Under the pieces are notes generated by a model. The model saw only the letters and a program-made list of their open reading frames with translations, was not told the DNA's origin and made no database searches. Source: Paraspadella gotoi (Eukaryota; Chaetognatha). From it: 64,000 nt of DNA. Of this stretch, positions 37,711 through 48,506 are shown piece by piece (within the stretch, counting starts at the first letter, position 1; each line of letters opens with the position of its first letter). A program made the translations under genes and the position numbers. The stretch is from assembly GCA_051294375.1 (NCBI GenBank), contig CM119265.1, positions 13,694,124 through 13,758,123 on the forward strand, in the 5' to 3' direction.

Positions 37711-37854
37711 TCAAAATACAGAGTGGCGTCGAGGCGGTCTCTTAATACTGGAGGCGACGGGTCAGACGGCAGGGAAGAAAGGAGAAAAGACGAAAAAGAA
37801 ATACGAGAAAAAGCCAAAAAAGAAAGAGGAGATAAAGAGAAGGATTTAGCATAA
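37711..37854 (+). CDS. Candidate exon in tandem copy A, frame lost downstream
   Basis: Acceptor TTTTTATTTGTACAG ends at 37710. The frame then reads charged, coil-like sequence ('SKYRVASRRSLNTGGDGSDG', later Lys/Glu/Arg-rich) to TAA 37852-37854. In copy B the first part is broken by small indels (exon start 40978), but the DNA equivalent to this TAA stays open and continues ('KKERVKDWMNKSRRSLLSYE') to TGA 41229-41231. Each copy thus breaks the frame where the other keeps it, as expected if both are imperfect reads of one real exon of about 85 codons. Product unrecognised. Confidence 0.4.
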   Translation, partial: SKYRVASRRSLNTGGDGSDGREERRKDEKEIREKAKKERGDKEKDLA

Positions 37855-38636
37855 GGCGAGAGAAAAAAGAGAGAGTGAAAGATTGGATGAATAAATCAAG
37901 ACGATCGCTTTTAAGCTACGAAGCATCTCTCTTGCGCGCCACCGTTTCAAAAAGCATCCGCGGGTCGTGAAAGGTGGGCGCTGTTAGGGGGGCGGAAGTA
38001 CGTTTCGCAAAATGATCAAGTTTTCAGGGAAAAGTTGTGTAGTAAATTAAATCACGAGAGAAGGATTAAAGTCGGTTGAGTATCAGAACCTTTTTGTTTG
38101 GATTAGTTAGCTGAAAAGTTAATACGAGAAAAAAAGCGTCCAATAAAAATCGGGATTTGCCCTATGCCCGCAAAATGGCTGAAAAAGAGAAACAGAACGA
38201 GAAAAGAAGGACCAAAACACAGAAAGAGAGATTTTCCGTCCCTACAGCCGAAAGCAAAACCAATCCTGTGGGAGAATGAGAGAGGAACGGTGCGGGAAGA
38301 TTAAGAAGCAGAGGTGATCAAATAATGACACAGTTGATTAATTGGAAAAACTCACAGCGTGCGGGGCCGGAAAGAGAGGGGGGGAAGAGCAAAGCAAAGA
38401 GGGAAAAGGAAAAGGCCTCCAGGGAGATTCGCCTATTTTCCCTTTGAAATTAGTGAGGCCAGAGAGAGAGAGAGATAGAAAAAAAAAAAGATGGAGAGAG
38501 AAAAACGGATTAGTTCCTTAACTATCGGATATTTCCTTCCGTCTAATAATGTAATATTGTTGCGGCCAAAATACGATTTGATTTTTTGCCTCCGCAAGTG
38601 AAGCGGAATGATGGGGGAGAGAGAGAGAGAGGTGCG

Positions 38637-38776
38637 NNNNNNNNNNNNNNNNNNNNNNNNNTACAATTCTATGAATAAATATGAATAAGTAACTTTTTAA
38701 CGAAATTTATTATCTTTCACTCTATATTCAGTCATATCTAAAAAACAAAAANNNNNNNNNNNNNNNNNNNNNNNNN
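38637..38776. other. Two 25-N assembly gaps around a 90-bp island
   Basis: N runs at 38637-38661 and 38752-38776 enclose 90 bp of unrelated AT-rich sequence. They mark the join between tandem copies A and B, so the order here is a scaffolding inference, not read sequence. Confidence 0.99.
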
Positions 38777-39311
38777 TAACGACTACTATGACTAGTAAGG
38801 CGTAGTAAAATTTCTAAATTTAACTTTAATTAAAATTCTAAAAGTGAGGAACGAACAACATTATACTAATGAACATTTATGTAATAAAAAAATTTATAAT
38901 AAATTTTACAATTTACGCAGTAGGCCATATTTATACTAGTACTAAACCAATAAATGTTAAAATTTCAAAACAGTTTTTTCTAAGATTTTTTGCAGATTTG
39001 GATTTGTCATAAAAAGTTGGTAAAAAGAAATATAACTCTTTTTGAAAAAGTCCTTCATTAAGTGGGTCAAAATTAGAATAAGTTATATTTGAAGCTGAAA
39101 ATTAACTTTTTATATATTAAATATAGTTTTTTTTAATTTTTAACCCACTTAATGAAAGAATTTTTAAAAATGATTTATATTTTCTTTTTATCAACTTTTG
39201 ACGAGGAATTCAAATCTTCAATCAAAATTAAAAAAAGCCTATTTTGAAATTTTTCGATTTTATAAGGATAGTACTATATATAAATATAGCCTACTGCGAA
39301 ATTAAAAAAAA
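38777..39311. repeat. Foldback repeat, copy 4, inverted relative to copy 3
   Basis: Matches the reverse complement of about 35478-35998 nearly base for base, yet it is followed by the same downstream sequence ('actgatgtcaag') as copy 3. The outer part of one arm is missing at the junction with copy B. Confidence 0.85.
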
Positions 39312-39727
39312 ACTGATGTCAAGAAAAATATTCTAATTCATGTCACATTAGGCTGCTCCTAATATGCGGGTTTGTTGTCAAACTTTCTTCCATCGTCGCT
39401 ACAATTTTCAGTGATTCACAATCTCGTAATGATGACTAAGCCATCAACCAAGCGGTAAACGATGCAAGTTGATAACGTGTTATCGCTCTGACTTCGAGAT
39501 AAATCGCTCGAATGGGCGTGGCTCTTAGAAAACTCAACGTGGACGACCACGTTAAAAGCGACAGATGACAACGTCGAGAAAGACGATGACAACTACAGAG
39601 ACGATGATGACGACTTTAGGGACGACCGAAGCTTAAAAGCTTCGGATTACTCCCGGGGATTCTGGCTTTTTATTTTCGGAAACGTTTGATAAAAATTATT
39701 CCTCTCTCTCTCTCTCTCTCCCTTCCC

Positions 39728-39765
<38 letters not shown>

Positions 39766-41903
39766 AGAAAAAAAAATTATTTAAAAATATTTTAAAGAAA
39801 TTTGAGAAACTGACGAAATTTTAAGACGATGATTAGCGATGCATCGCCCGGAGCGATCAACATAGAAGCCCCTCTGTGCCTCTCAGACACCGTCCCAACC
39901 CCCAATTTCGTCTCCATTTAGAGATGCTGTCGTTATAGTGGTTTCCCATCATTTTTGAGAGACCCCTTTTAGCCATACCAATTTATTCTCGAAATTAATG
40001 GAATTCTTTTTGATTCTTTTCTGTTTAAGGCGATAAAAAAATATTAATTATCATTCCGCTCTTGCAAAATGTAGCTCGGTGTTCTAAAAAATTAATTTGA
40101 TCTCTTTGTCTGATCAATGTTTCCATGCCAATGCCGCGACCGCGGCCTTTATTTCTTCCCTCTTCGACTCCCACGCCGTTCGGTCTGCGATTTTGAATTA
40201 CGGATTCGTAACTCACTTGTTCCCTCACCTCCTTAACCCTTGCACCCTCCACTTTTCCTCTTCGGCGGTCGGCTTTGTGCATCTTCCGCCCACTCTCAGT
40301 CACTCGGGCTAATTTTGATCCCACCTCCGTACGCCCGAGTCGCCGACAAACGTGTTTAGGTTGAATTTTTGGTAAGGGGAGGTTGGGGTGAGTTCCACGC
40401 GCGAGAGAAATAAAGGAGAAAAAACATTGAAATAAACGATCGATGAAAGATTGGAGATCGATATTTTTGGGTTCTGAATAAAGAGTGAAAAATCCAACGT
40501 TGAACTCGCAAAATTTATTTTTTGGGGGGTTAGGGTGAGTTATGATAAATGAGATGAGTTCACTTAGTCTTAGGGGAGGCGATAAAAGAACTATGTGATT
40601 CCGGGAGCGGTTGTAGGATGGTGTGGTGAGGCCGTGAAATCGATGAGCGAAAGAATTCCTGATGCGAAAAACATTTAAATTTGAAGACGAAGGGAAAAAA
40701 ATCGCCGAATGAAAGCTGATAGAAGAAGCGCGAAATATTTTTGAGGAAGATTTGAAAAAGGAAACCGGAGAGAAAGAAAAAGCAAATGAAGTTCGCTGAA
40801 AAAGGGTTGGAATGAATCTGATTTATTTATGTTAATTTTCGTAAATATGAAAATATATTTTTGATTTGTCCAAATGAATTTGCCAGTGAATAAAATTAAC
40901 GAAGACATGTTCAAAGGTTGCTACGTATATTATATATATATATATATATATATATCAATGAGTTTTTATTTGTACAGTCAAAATACAGAGTGGCGTCTAG
41001 GCGCTCTTAATACTGGAGGGCGACGGGTCAGACGGCAGGGAAGAAAGGAGAAAAGGCGAAAAAGAAATACGAGAAAAAGCCAAAAAAGAAAGAGGAGATA
41101 AAGAGAAGGATTTAGATAAGGGAGAGAAAAAAGAGAGAGTGAAAGATTGGATGAATAAATCAAGACGATCGCTTTTAAGCTACGAAGCATCTCTCTTGCG
41201 CGCCCCGTTTCAAAAGCATCCCGGGTCGTGAAAGGTGGGCGCTGTTAGGGGGGGCGGAAGTACGTTCGCAAAATGATCAAGTTTTCAGGGAAAAGTTGTG
41301 TAGTAAAATTAAATCACGAGAGGAAGGATTAAAGTCGGTTGAGTATCAGAACCTTTTTGTTTGGATTAGTTAGCTGAAAAGTTAATCGAGGAAAAAAAAA
41401 GCGTTCAATAAAAATCGGGATTTCCCTATGCCCGCAAAATGGCTGAAAAAAGAGAAACAGAACGAGAAAAAGAAGGACAAAACACAGAAAGAGAGATTTT
41501 CCGTCCCTACAGCCGAAAGCAAAACCAATCCTGTTGGGAGAATGAGAGAGGAACGGTGCGGGAAGATAGAAGCAGAGGTGATCAAAAATGGACAGTTGAT
41601 TAATTGGAAAAACGTCACAGCGTGCGGGGCCGGGAAAGAGAGGGGGGGGAAGAGCAAAGCAAAGAGGGAAAAGGAAAAGGCCTCCAGGGAGATTCGCCTG
41701 ATTTGTCCCTTTGAATTAGTGAGGCCAGAGAGAGAGAGAGAGAAAAAAAAAAAGATGGAGAGAAAAAACGGATTAGTTCCTTAACTATCGGATATTTCCT
41801 TCCCGTCTAATAATGTAATATTGTTGCGGCCAAAATACGATTTGATTTTTGCCTCCGCAAGTGAAGCGGAATGATGGGGGAGAGAGAGAGAGAGGAGGTG
41901 CGG
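39311..41903. repeat. Tandem duplication, copy B (2.6 kb)
   Basis: Second copy of 36001-38636, running on without a gap into unique sequence at about 41904. Indels relative to copy A are scattered and often lie in homopolymers. Confidence 0.93.
41428..41784 (+). CDS. Hypothetical 118-codon ORF in tandem copy B
   Basis: ATG 41428 to TAA 41782-41784, lysine- and glutamate-rich, with a mixed central part ('IEAEVIKNGQLINWKNVTAC'). The corresponding frame in copy A is interrupted by indels. The strand is purine-rich, which suppresses stops in several frames (another frame from about 41441 is open for 54 codons), so coding status is uncertain. It lies 3' of the exon candidate at 40978 on the same strand and could be a further exon of the same unrecognised gene. 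Confidence 0.25.
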   Translation: MPAKWLKKEKQNEKKKDKTQKERFSVPTAESKTNPVGRMREERCGKIEAEVIKNGQLINWKNVTACGAGKERGGKSKAKREKEKASREIRLICPFELVRPEREREKKKKMERKNGLVP

Positions 41904-42162
41904 GGAGAGGGTGCTCGAGAAAGAGAGGAGTCGAGTCGAGACAGTAAGACAGAGAGCGAGACTGAATGCGTTCTAATTAGGCGCCACATCAGGACGCGAC
42001 GAAGTTGAAAAAAAAAAGAGACTTAAGATTGCGGAGGCGGAGAATCTACAGTCGTATCGCCTTGAATGCGTAGCTCAAGTCTGGAATTCTATTTCGCTTA
42101 AAATAAAATTACATTATTATTAGTGAATTTAATTTAATTTTTAAAAATCGACTAAATAATTG

Positions 42163-42168
42163 TTTATT
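42163..42168 (-). terminator. Poly(A) signal AATAAA (minus strand)
   Basis: Reads TTTATT on +. It lies 30 bp past the stop codon of the minus-strand terminal exon 42198-42421, supporting that call. Confidence 0.5.
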
Positions 42169-42197
42169 TTCTAAATCATGACCGGAAAAAACGAATA

Positions 42198-42421
42198 CTA
42201 CTGTATTCGTCCGCCGCTCGATTCTCGGGACCGATGATCTTTTTGAATACATTTTGTGGCGTCTATGACGTAGATGGCGTCGGGAGAGTCGAGGGCATAA
42301 GTGGCTTTGGTGGTGCAGGAGACGCCCATGATGTGGGAGGCGTTTAGAGAGTCGGCCGTCTTCTTTGGAGTTGAATTGTTCTTAAGAAATCGGTTGGAGT
42401 CTAAATTGTTTGCCGTTTCGT
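42198..42421 (-). CDS. Terminal exon of an unrecognised minus-strand gene
   Basis: Read on the minus strand, a T9-CTC tract and GGCGAG precede 224 nt: two leading bases, 73 codons, then TAG (+ coordinates 42198-42200). Codon pattern is strongly coding-like, with C/T-rich third positions. Residues include 'DSNRFLKNNSTPKKTADSLN', 'MGVSCTTKATYAL' and 'DSPDAIYVIDATKCIQKD'. A poly(A) signal follows at the right distance. An alternative acceptor lies 21 bp further in (start 42400, same phase). No domain recognised. The next exon upstream was not found; it may lie in the 42.4-43.7 kb gap or in the left palindrome arm. Confidence 0.5.
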
Positions 42422-43654
42422 CTCGCCAGAGAAAAAAAAAAACTAACGCGGCTCAAGCATCTTTGATTTAGTATGCACCACGATATTGTGCACGTTTGCG
42501 TTTTCTTTAGGGTTAATTTTATTTCAATTCATAGTAGTTACGTGTGAATTAATAAAAAAATGCAAAGATTGGGTATTAAATTACATTTTTGTAATTTTTT
42601 TTTTTTAACTTTTTTTAGTTTTCCTTCCGTCTCGTCCTCCTTTTACTTTTTGTCCTTTTTTCCTCCTTCACTTTCAAGCTTTCCCCACCCTCTTCTCTCT
42701 TTGGCACTCTTCCTCTTCTTCCTCCTCCTCCTCGTATTCCAACCTTTGCCTCAAGGATTTGGATTTTTCCCGGGGGATGGGGAGAAGACAAAGCTGCAAG
42801 ACGAGAGAAAGAAAAGGAGGGGGGGGGACAAGGAGACAGAGAGCCGGATGGAGAGAAGAAGAGAACGACGAAGAGAAAGAGAGAATAAAGGAGAAATGAA
42901 AAAAAAAGAAAGAATGACAAAGTGAAGAAGAGGGTGGATGAAAATGATAAATATACAACAAACATGCCATGACGGTCTTAAAAAAAATATAAACCGAAGA
43001 GAATAACCAATAAGTACGATTAATTAATTACGCATTTTTATACTTTTCCTTCCATCCCTTTTTTACCTTCTTCCACAATCTGCGTTCGGGAAAAAACAGG
43101 TAAGTCTACTTTGATTTCTTATTAAATTTAATGTATTCTGTCTTTTTAGAAAATAGAGCTTATTCGTTGAATAGGGTCTTTTTAAGTATTTTATACTTAT
43201 TTAATATTTATTTGTATAATATTTCTTGGCTTCTACGCAAAGAACCTTTTGAAATCCAAGTTCTTATCTTTATCGAATTTAGTTATTTGAAATATAATTC
43301 GAGCAATGATGGACAGCTTTGAAATTAATATGGAATAACCTCGAGTCATTCGTTGATTTTTTTTCTTATATATTTTTCAAATAACGGAAATACTTCATTC
43401 GATGCCAAAAGCTGAATAGTTTTATTTTCATTATGTACAACTTCAAATTCTCTTTTGGAAAAACCGGGATTTTTTTTTCTCCATCTTGTGACTTTATCAC
43501 TTTGCAATTGTTTCAGCTTATCAAAGCCCTCTCATGTTTGAAAGCCTCTTGCGCTATCCTAATCTTCTATTTAATCTAATATTCTTGATGCTTTCCGACT
43601 TTTTTAATTTCTCTCCTTTTTTTCCTTGTGACACTCCTTCGTCTTTCTTTTCAT
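42422..43654. other. Unique sequence between tandem copy B and the palindrome
   Basis: Contains a pyrimidine/purine-rich block at 42650-42930 (long low-complexity frames on both strands) and a consensus 5' splice site, AAACAG|GTAAGT, with GT at 43100-43101 on the + strand, which may end a 5' untranslated exon. A 75-codon, Phe-rich frame at 43534-43761 follows the acceptor-like TTGTTTCAG but looks non-coding. Confidence 0.4.
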
Positions 43655-44774
43655 TATCAGCGGAAAAACCTCTCACCTATTATCCCCTTATGTTGAAGAA
43701 ACAAAGGCTCTATTATCTCTTTAAATTTTTAATCGACAAGAGGATTCTTTTTTTTCCCTAAAGCTTCCGTCTTTTGTTACTCGGGGTCAATGCGACCGGT
43801 GCCCGTGAAACGTTGTCGGCAAATAGCGGCGCCCGGCGTTGTTCCGTGCCAGCTGTACAGTAGTACGGGACGGCGCCTGCGCGTGATTCATGGGCGTCGT
43901 AATTCTTCGAATTAGCGTCGCGCCGCACGAATGAACGACCGCACGAACGATCGTCTCGAACGAATGAGCATCAATTCGCCGGTGAAATTGGCGTTTTCTC
44001 CATAGAATGACTCGTGGGTTAGCGGGTTTGCAACCTCCATCAAGGATAGCTAGTATACTCGATTCAATCTCTGCCCATTTTTAAATCTCTGCCACAGCCC
44101 TTGTTCTCATCGTTTTTCGTTTTATATTTAATCTTTCTTAGCTGAACCGTGAACACAATAAGCTCCTACCGAATTCGGATTAATTGATTTAGAGATCATT
44201 GGGTCGTGAAATGTCTTGTGAAAGGCGTCAGGGAAAATATCACGCGTCACCAAAAGATTGAGTCAATGTTTACTAAATTTCGAGGCCCAAAACAAAACCG
44301 TCGCTCTCTCCATGGCACCAGCTCGACCGTTATCTTAGAGAAAGAAAGCGAGAGAGAGAGAGAAAGAGAGAGAGAGCGTGTTTCCACCCCATTTGGAAAT
44401 CACCCACCATTGACAGCTGGACAATCACTGTGTACTATGTGCCAACCAACGAAGTATTCCGCTTATGGCCGTGATTCCGCCAATTTTTCGCCTGTCGCTT
44501 TTTACGTTGAAACGAATGGCGAATCTTCGGAACGAAAACCAAATCTCTATTGATTACGTAAATATTTAAAAATTAAACATAAAATTTAAAAAAGAAAATT
44601 CCATCCGGCCACGGTTCAATTCAACAAAAGATATACGTATGGCAAGGGGGATGACCGGTGTGTGAGGCATCTCCCGAGAGCTGGCACTCAGGACCTGCAG
44701 TGACCACCCAATGTCGCTGGCGACTCTCTCCAGTGGCGAGTCTATGCTAGCACCATCATACTTAACCAGCGTGA

Positions 44775-44836
44775 CCGTGAGGGGATTGAACCCGGTACTC
44801 ACGGCTGGGTGCCCTCTTTTTTTGCACAGGTCTGTA
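44775..44836 (-). mobile_element. Tc1/mariner-type terminal sequence with T-arm-like hairpin
   Basis: On the minus strand, TA-CAGACCTGTGCAAAAAAAGA matches the left end of the 11607 element over 20 bases, then leads into CCGTGAG-TACC-GGGTTCAATCCC-CTCACGG (44804 down to 44775). That hairpin has a 7-bp outer stem around a GGGTTCAATCCC loop-stem, like a tRNA acceptor stem plus T-arm without the other arms. No second terminus found. The mirror copy lies at about 62815-62880. Confidence 0.45.
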
Positions 44837-46079
44837 CTTAGCTGTACATTGTACATTGTACAAGCTAATGGGACGAGCTGAGTGGAACCAGACTACACGA
44901 GAGACGCATTTACGATTCCCCACATACGCTTGATCAACGAAAAATATACTATAAAATCTAATTAATGGCTTTGACGATGGTGGAAAATATTGAGAAAAAA
45001 AGGATAAAAAGAAATTCTTGGAATCTTTTTTACGAACACAAGTCCTGTGATAATTCATAAGATATTTTATCTCCACCATTCGAGCAGAAACTTTTTTGGG
45101 TAAAACTTTACCTCAGGCTAAGATGGTCGGAGACGAAGGTCAAAGGCCCGCGTGGGAATGACGGCGATTACGACGACGACGACGATGACTTTTCTTAGAT
45201 AACGGCGGTAATAAAGATGGTGATAATGAGGTTCGAAAGAAAAAGATGACTGAAAAAGAAAAAAAAAGGAAGAGAACGAGACAGTGTCGCTGGGCAGAAG
45301 CAATGGAGTCAATTTTCCTTCTCATCTTCTACAACATTTGCGTCAACGACGGCACCGATTGTGAGAGGGAGGGAGAGAGAGAGAGAGAGAGTTTGGAAAT
45401 GGTAAGTCGTGGCGCAAATATTGGAAAAGAGATAACTCAATTGGAACCCGGGAAATATTTTGGTTTCGGGGACGAAAAACCAAAAAGATTCTTATCACGT
45501 TTCTTCTTCGTCTTTTTCTTCGGCGGAAAAAAAAAGTGAGGAAAAAAAAATGAGAAAACGAAAAGACATCAAGAAACAGTAATGGAAGTCGGAGATGGGG
45601 TTAGTGACAGATCCCGGGCGTTGATGGAGTTTGTAGCAGACCCCGGGCGTTGATGGGGTTTGTGGCAGACCACGAACCAAAAGTTTGTAGCGGTGATGTA
45701 GTTCGTGGGAGACGGATAGCGTCAATGAAGTTTCTACTATAGACCTCATGAGTTTGTGATTGATGATATTGGGACAGACTCCGGACATGGATGATGTTGA
45801 AGACACTCTTCGGGCGTCGAGATCCTCTGAGACGAAAAGGTTTGCGAATGGATGAAGTCAATTGAGAAATTCATGCGAAATGCATCTTTGTCAATATGGT
45901 TTGTCATATATCTAATATGTGGTCGGTGGGAGAAATGAATGAGTTTTTTCTTGGAGGGAAACGTTTTTGATGAGCAGATGAATGGGACCTGCAAGACATA
46001 GCCCATAGGTCGTAAGAGTTTCAAAAGATTGGAGGTTAAAGGGGAAAATGGAATATTCAGAAAGGCGAAAAATCTCGGG

Positions 46080-46119
<40 letters not shown>

Positions 46120-46421
46120 GAGAGAGAGGAAACGCATAAATGGAAAGCTTTATCGAAGAATAAATACGCAGATCAAGGCTAAAAGATTAAAGGAAGCAAA
46201 CAAGATTTATGCTAAAATCCCCATCGGTGAATTGGACCGTAAATTATATTTTTGATATCATCTCGTAATGACAATGTTATGAAGCTCTCTTTTTCACCTT
46301 CAGCAATTCATAAAAATCAATTCTACTCCTAGAGTTCCTTTCTCTCTCGTTTATCAAATGATCTGGACTATTTTTACTAAGTGCTTTTTATACCGCCAAT
46401 GTTTCCTTCTAAATGGTCCCT

Positions 46422-46487
46422 CCTTCTTCTTCTTCTTCTTCTTCTTCTTCTTCTTCTTCTTCTTCTTCTTCTTCTTCTTCTTCTTCT
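46422..46487. repeat. (CTT)n microsatellite
   Basis: About 66 bp of CTT/TTC repeat. The mirror array in the right arm (about 61022-61093, GAA) is interrupted by single-base losses. Confidence 0.97.
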
Positions 46488-46740
46488 CATCCTATTCGAA
46501 TGGTCCCTTCTCATCTCGACAAATACCCAAGATTATTGTTATTTGTATTCTCCATCTCTTCTTTTCTACTTAATAACGTTCACCCAAGCAATAAAAAACA
46601 AACCCACGATTATACTGCCTACGTATCAAGCCAATCTGTTCTCAAGTTTACTGTCGAAATAACGAAGAATTGGCTCGAACGGAACTCGGCGTCCAAAGTG
46701 GATTGATCAAATAGGACATTCACACCCCTCCCCCCCCCAG

Positions 46741-47010
46741 TTACTGCCCATCGCTTCTCCCTCCTCTAATCAATTTGTTTTTCATTACAAATTCACTTCT
46801 CCCCTTCCCATCATTGATGTCGCACGAAAGGAGCCCATTTGTTTTGATGACGACGACGAGGACGACATCACCGATCGAATCGTCGCCAAAAAATTTAATT
46901 CCAACTGGTCGCGGCTGAAATCGATGTCTGAACGCGCATTTCTGCGACGTTATCAAAGACGATTTGACCCCGAAACCTTTCCTTACCTTAACCTCACCTC
47001 CAGGATTTAG
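46741..47010 (+). CDS. Candidate terminal exon, intact in left arm only
   Basis: Acceptor CCCCCCCCCCAG ends at 46740. Phase 0 then gives 89 codons to TAG 47008-47010. Content: a moderately hydrophobic start, an acidic run ('ICFDDDDEDDITDRIVAKK') and a basic amphipathic C-terminus ('NWSRLKSMSERAFLRRYQRR', then 'FDPETFPYLNL'). Third positions are C/T-rich. In the right arm (about 60483-60760, minus) the same sequence carries at least five one-base indels and is unreadable. I do not recognise the family. It could be the last exon of a + strand gene starting near the 43099 donor. Confidence 0.42.
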   Translation, partial: LLPIASPSSNQFVFHYKFTSPLPIIDVARKEPICFDDDDEDDITDRIVAKKFNSNWSRLKSMSERAFLRRYQRRFDPETFPYLNLTSRI

Positions 47011-47402
47011 AGGATTTTTTTCCTTTTCATTAAGACAAATAAACTACTCCCTTGATCACCTCTGGTGCAACGGACGGCAGAGAGAGAGAGAGAGGGAGAG
47101 AGATAAAGAATAGAGAGAAACCAAAACCTCTTTAGTCCATAAACTAACCCGGGCTTCCCTGAAAAAAGTAATAAGGAGCCATGATTAGGTCGTCAGAGTC
47201 AAAATTTCTTCGAATTTTGGTTTCTTACTCCAGAGAATGTTTTAACCCTTGTGTGTGTCTCTGTCTCTGTCTGCTCTCTCTCTGTCTTTCTCTCTATATA
47301 TATCTCTCTATCTCTCTCTTTGGAAAAAAAAAGTTTTCATGACCAAAGGGAGGATTTCAATCATCATTTAATCGTCGCTGCCGACCCCAGAGGGCGCGGC
47401 CG

Positions 47403-47588
47403 ATGGCGAAAAGACGCCGGGAGAGGAGCCAATCAAGTGTTGATATCCTCGGGTCAGGCGCTCATAATCCGACGGCGCCGCCGACGCCGCCCCCAGGAGC
47501 GCCACTCAGGCAAACGGAGGCAGAGAGCTTCCGCTATTGTAAACACCGTCCGGCCAGTTATCATAGATTTTCTGACATCCCGAAATAA
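47403..47588 (+). CDS. Hypothetical 61-codon ORF, basic and Pro-rich
   Basis: ATG 47403 to TAA 47586-47588: 'MAKRRRERSQSSVDILGSG', then a Pro/Thr-rich stretch and 'YCKHRPASYHRFSDIPK'. In the right arm one extra A four codons in moves the ATG out of frame, but the rest of the frame is preserved there. The overlapping frame 47251-47643 is also open in this GC-rich block. Function unknown; could be a first exon, small protein or chance. Confidence 0.27.
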   Translation: MAKRRRERSQSSVDILGSGAHNPTAPPTPPPGAPLRQTEAESFRYCKHRPASYHRFSDIPK

Positions 47589-47667
47589 GTTATGGGAAAT
47601 GGACGCGGAAAAAAAAACGGGAAAGGGNNNNNNNNNNATATGAGAGAGGGAGATAGAGGGGAGGATA

Positions 47668-47673
47668 AATAGG

Positions 47674-47720
<47 letters not shown>

Positions 47721-47722
47721 AC
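47668..47722. repeat. (GAAA)n microsatellite
   Basis: Tetranucleotide GAAA array close to a 10-N gap (47628-47637). The mirror TTTC array lies at about 59764-59818. Confidence 0.95.
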
Positions 47723-48391
47723 GAAGGAACGAAATAAAAAAGGAAAGAAGTAAACTATAAAGAAACAAACAAACTAAGGAACAGAAAGGAGGAATAAGAA
47801 ATTTAATGGAAAGAAAAGGGAAAGGAAAGGAAAAAGAAAGGAAAAAAAAGAGAAAGGGAAGAAAGAAAGGTGGGTCCGGTTAAGGGGAGGACACGAACGT
47901 ATCGCATCGGAGGAAAAGCGGAAGTAGCGACGCGAATATCGAAACGTCGCATATCTCGGACGCCAGATGGAATTTGCATCGGGGATCGAGGATCACGGAC
48001 GACCGTTCGCCTCGGGAGGGAATAAATGCATGGACGGGGAATCTGGGAGGATGAGGAAGTATGTATAATTATATTCATTGACAGGGTAGACATGGATTTT
48101 GTGGTGGATACAGAATACAAATGTACAATTGTACATGGATGAAAATCAGCGATTACGTCTCAGCGCTACGGACCGAATGAGTATAAGAGAAAGAAGAGAA
48201 TTTATTAATAAGGAAAGAGGGAAGAGAAAGACACTTTGGGGATGAATAGTTTAATCATAGCTTGGCCATTGTATCATCAATCCTTCATATATTCCGTCAT
48301 AAATTTTATTTGTAATTATTAATTTAACTTTCGGTTCATACGGCCGATACTGTAACCCTCGTAGACGAAACAGTAAGCGAATCCCGTTGTA

Positions 48392-48506
48392 TGACGTCAA
48401 AAGCGGAGAGCACGAATGAAAGAACCTCAATGACGACTATGACGTTCATAAAGGAGGGGAAGACGACGACGCCAAATATGGCGTCTGGGACCAACGAGGC
48501 GGGAAA
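48392..48506. promoter_or_regulatory. CRE palindrome and E2F-like site in left arm
   Basis: TGACGTCA (48392-48399) is a perfect CRE and GGCGGGAAA (48498-48506) fits an E2F site, in a GC-richer block of about 250 bp. Both are repeated in the right arm (about 58990-59100). No start codon could be tied to them. Confidence 0.25.

Larger units (their letters stand above)
36001..38636. repeat. Tandem duplication, copy A (2.6 kb)
   Basis: Starts 'actgatgtcaagaaaa' and ends 'gggggagagagagagaga' at a 25-N gap (38637-38661). It is nearly identical to copy B (39311-41903), the differences being mostly one-base indels. Contents: a (CT)n array at 36391-36452; a 9-bp-arm palindrome CCGAAGCTTAAAAGCTTCGG; a mixed-composition block at 36800-37000 open on both strands; and the exon candidate at 37711. 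Confidence 0.93.

Noticed and set aside
42560-42970. Signal-peptide-like frames of 98-121 codons on both strands
   Set aside because: The hydrophobic residues come from a pyrimidine-rich tract; frames on both strands are equally open.
44206-44553. 115-codon + strand frame with a similar fragment in the right arm
   Set aside because: Crosses a (GA)n tract, and its similarity to the right arm only reflects shared DNA; no coding signature beyond openness.
46358-46706. Poly-Phe, poly-Leu and poly-Ser frames
   Set aside because: Direct translations of the (CTT)n microsatellite.
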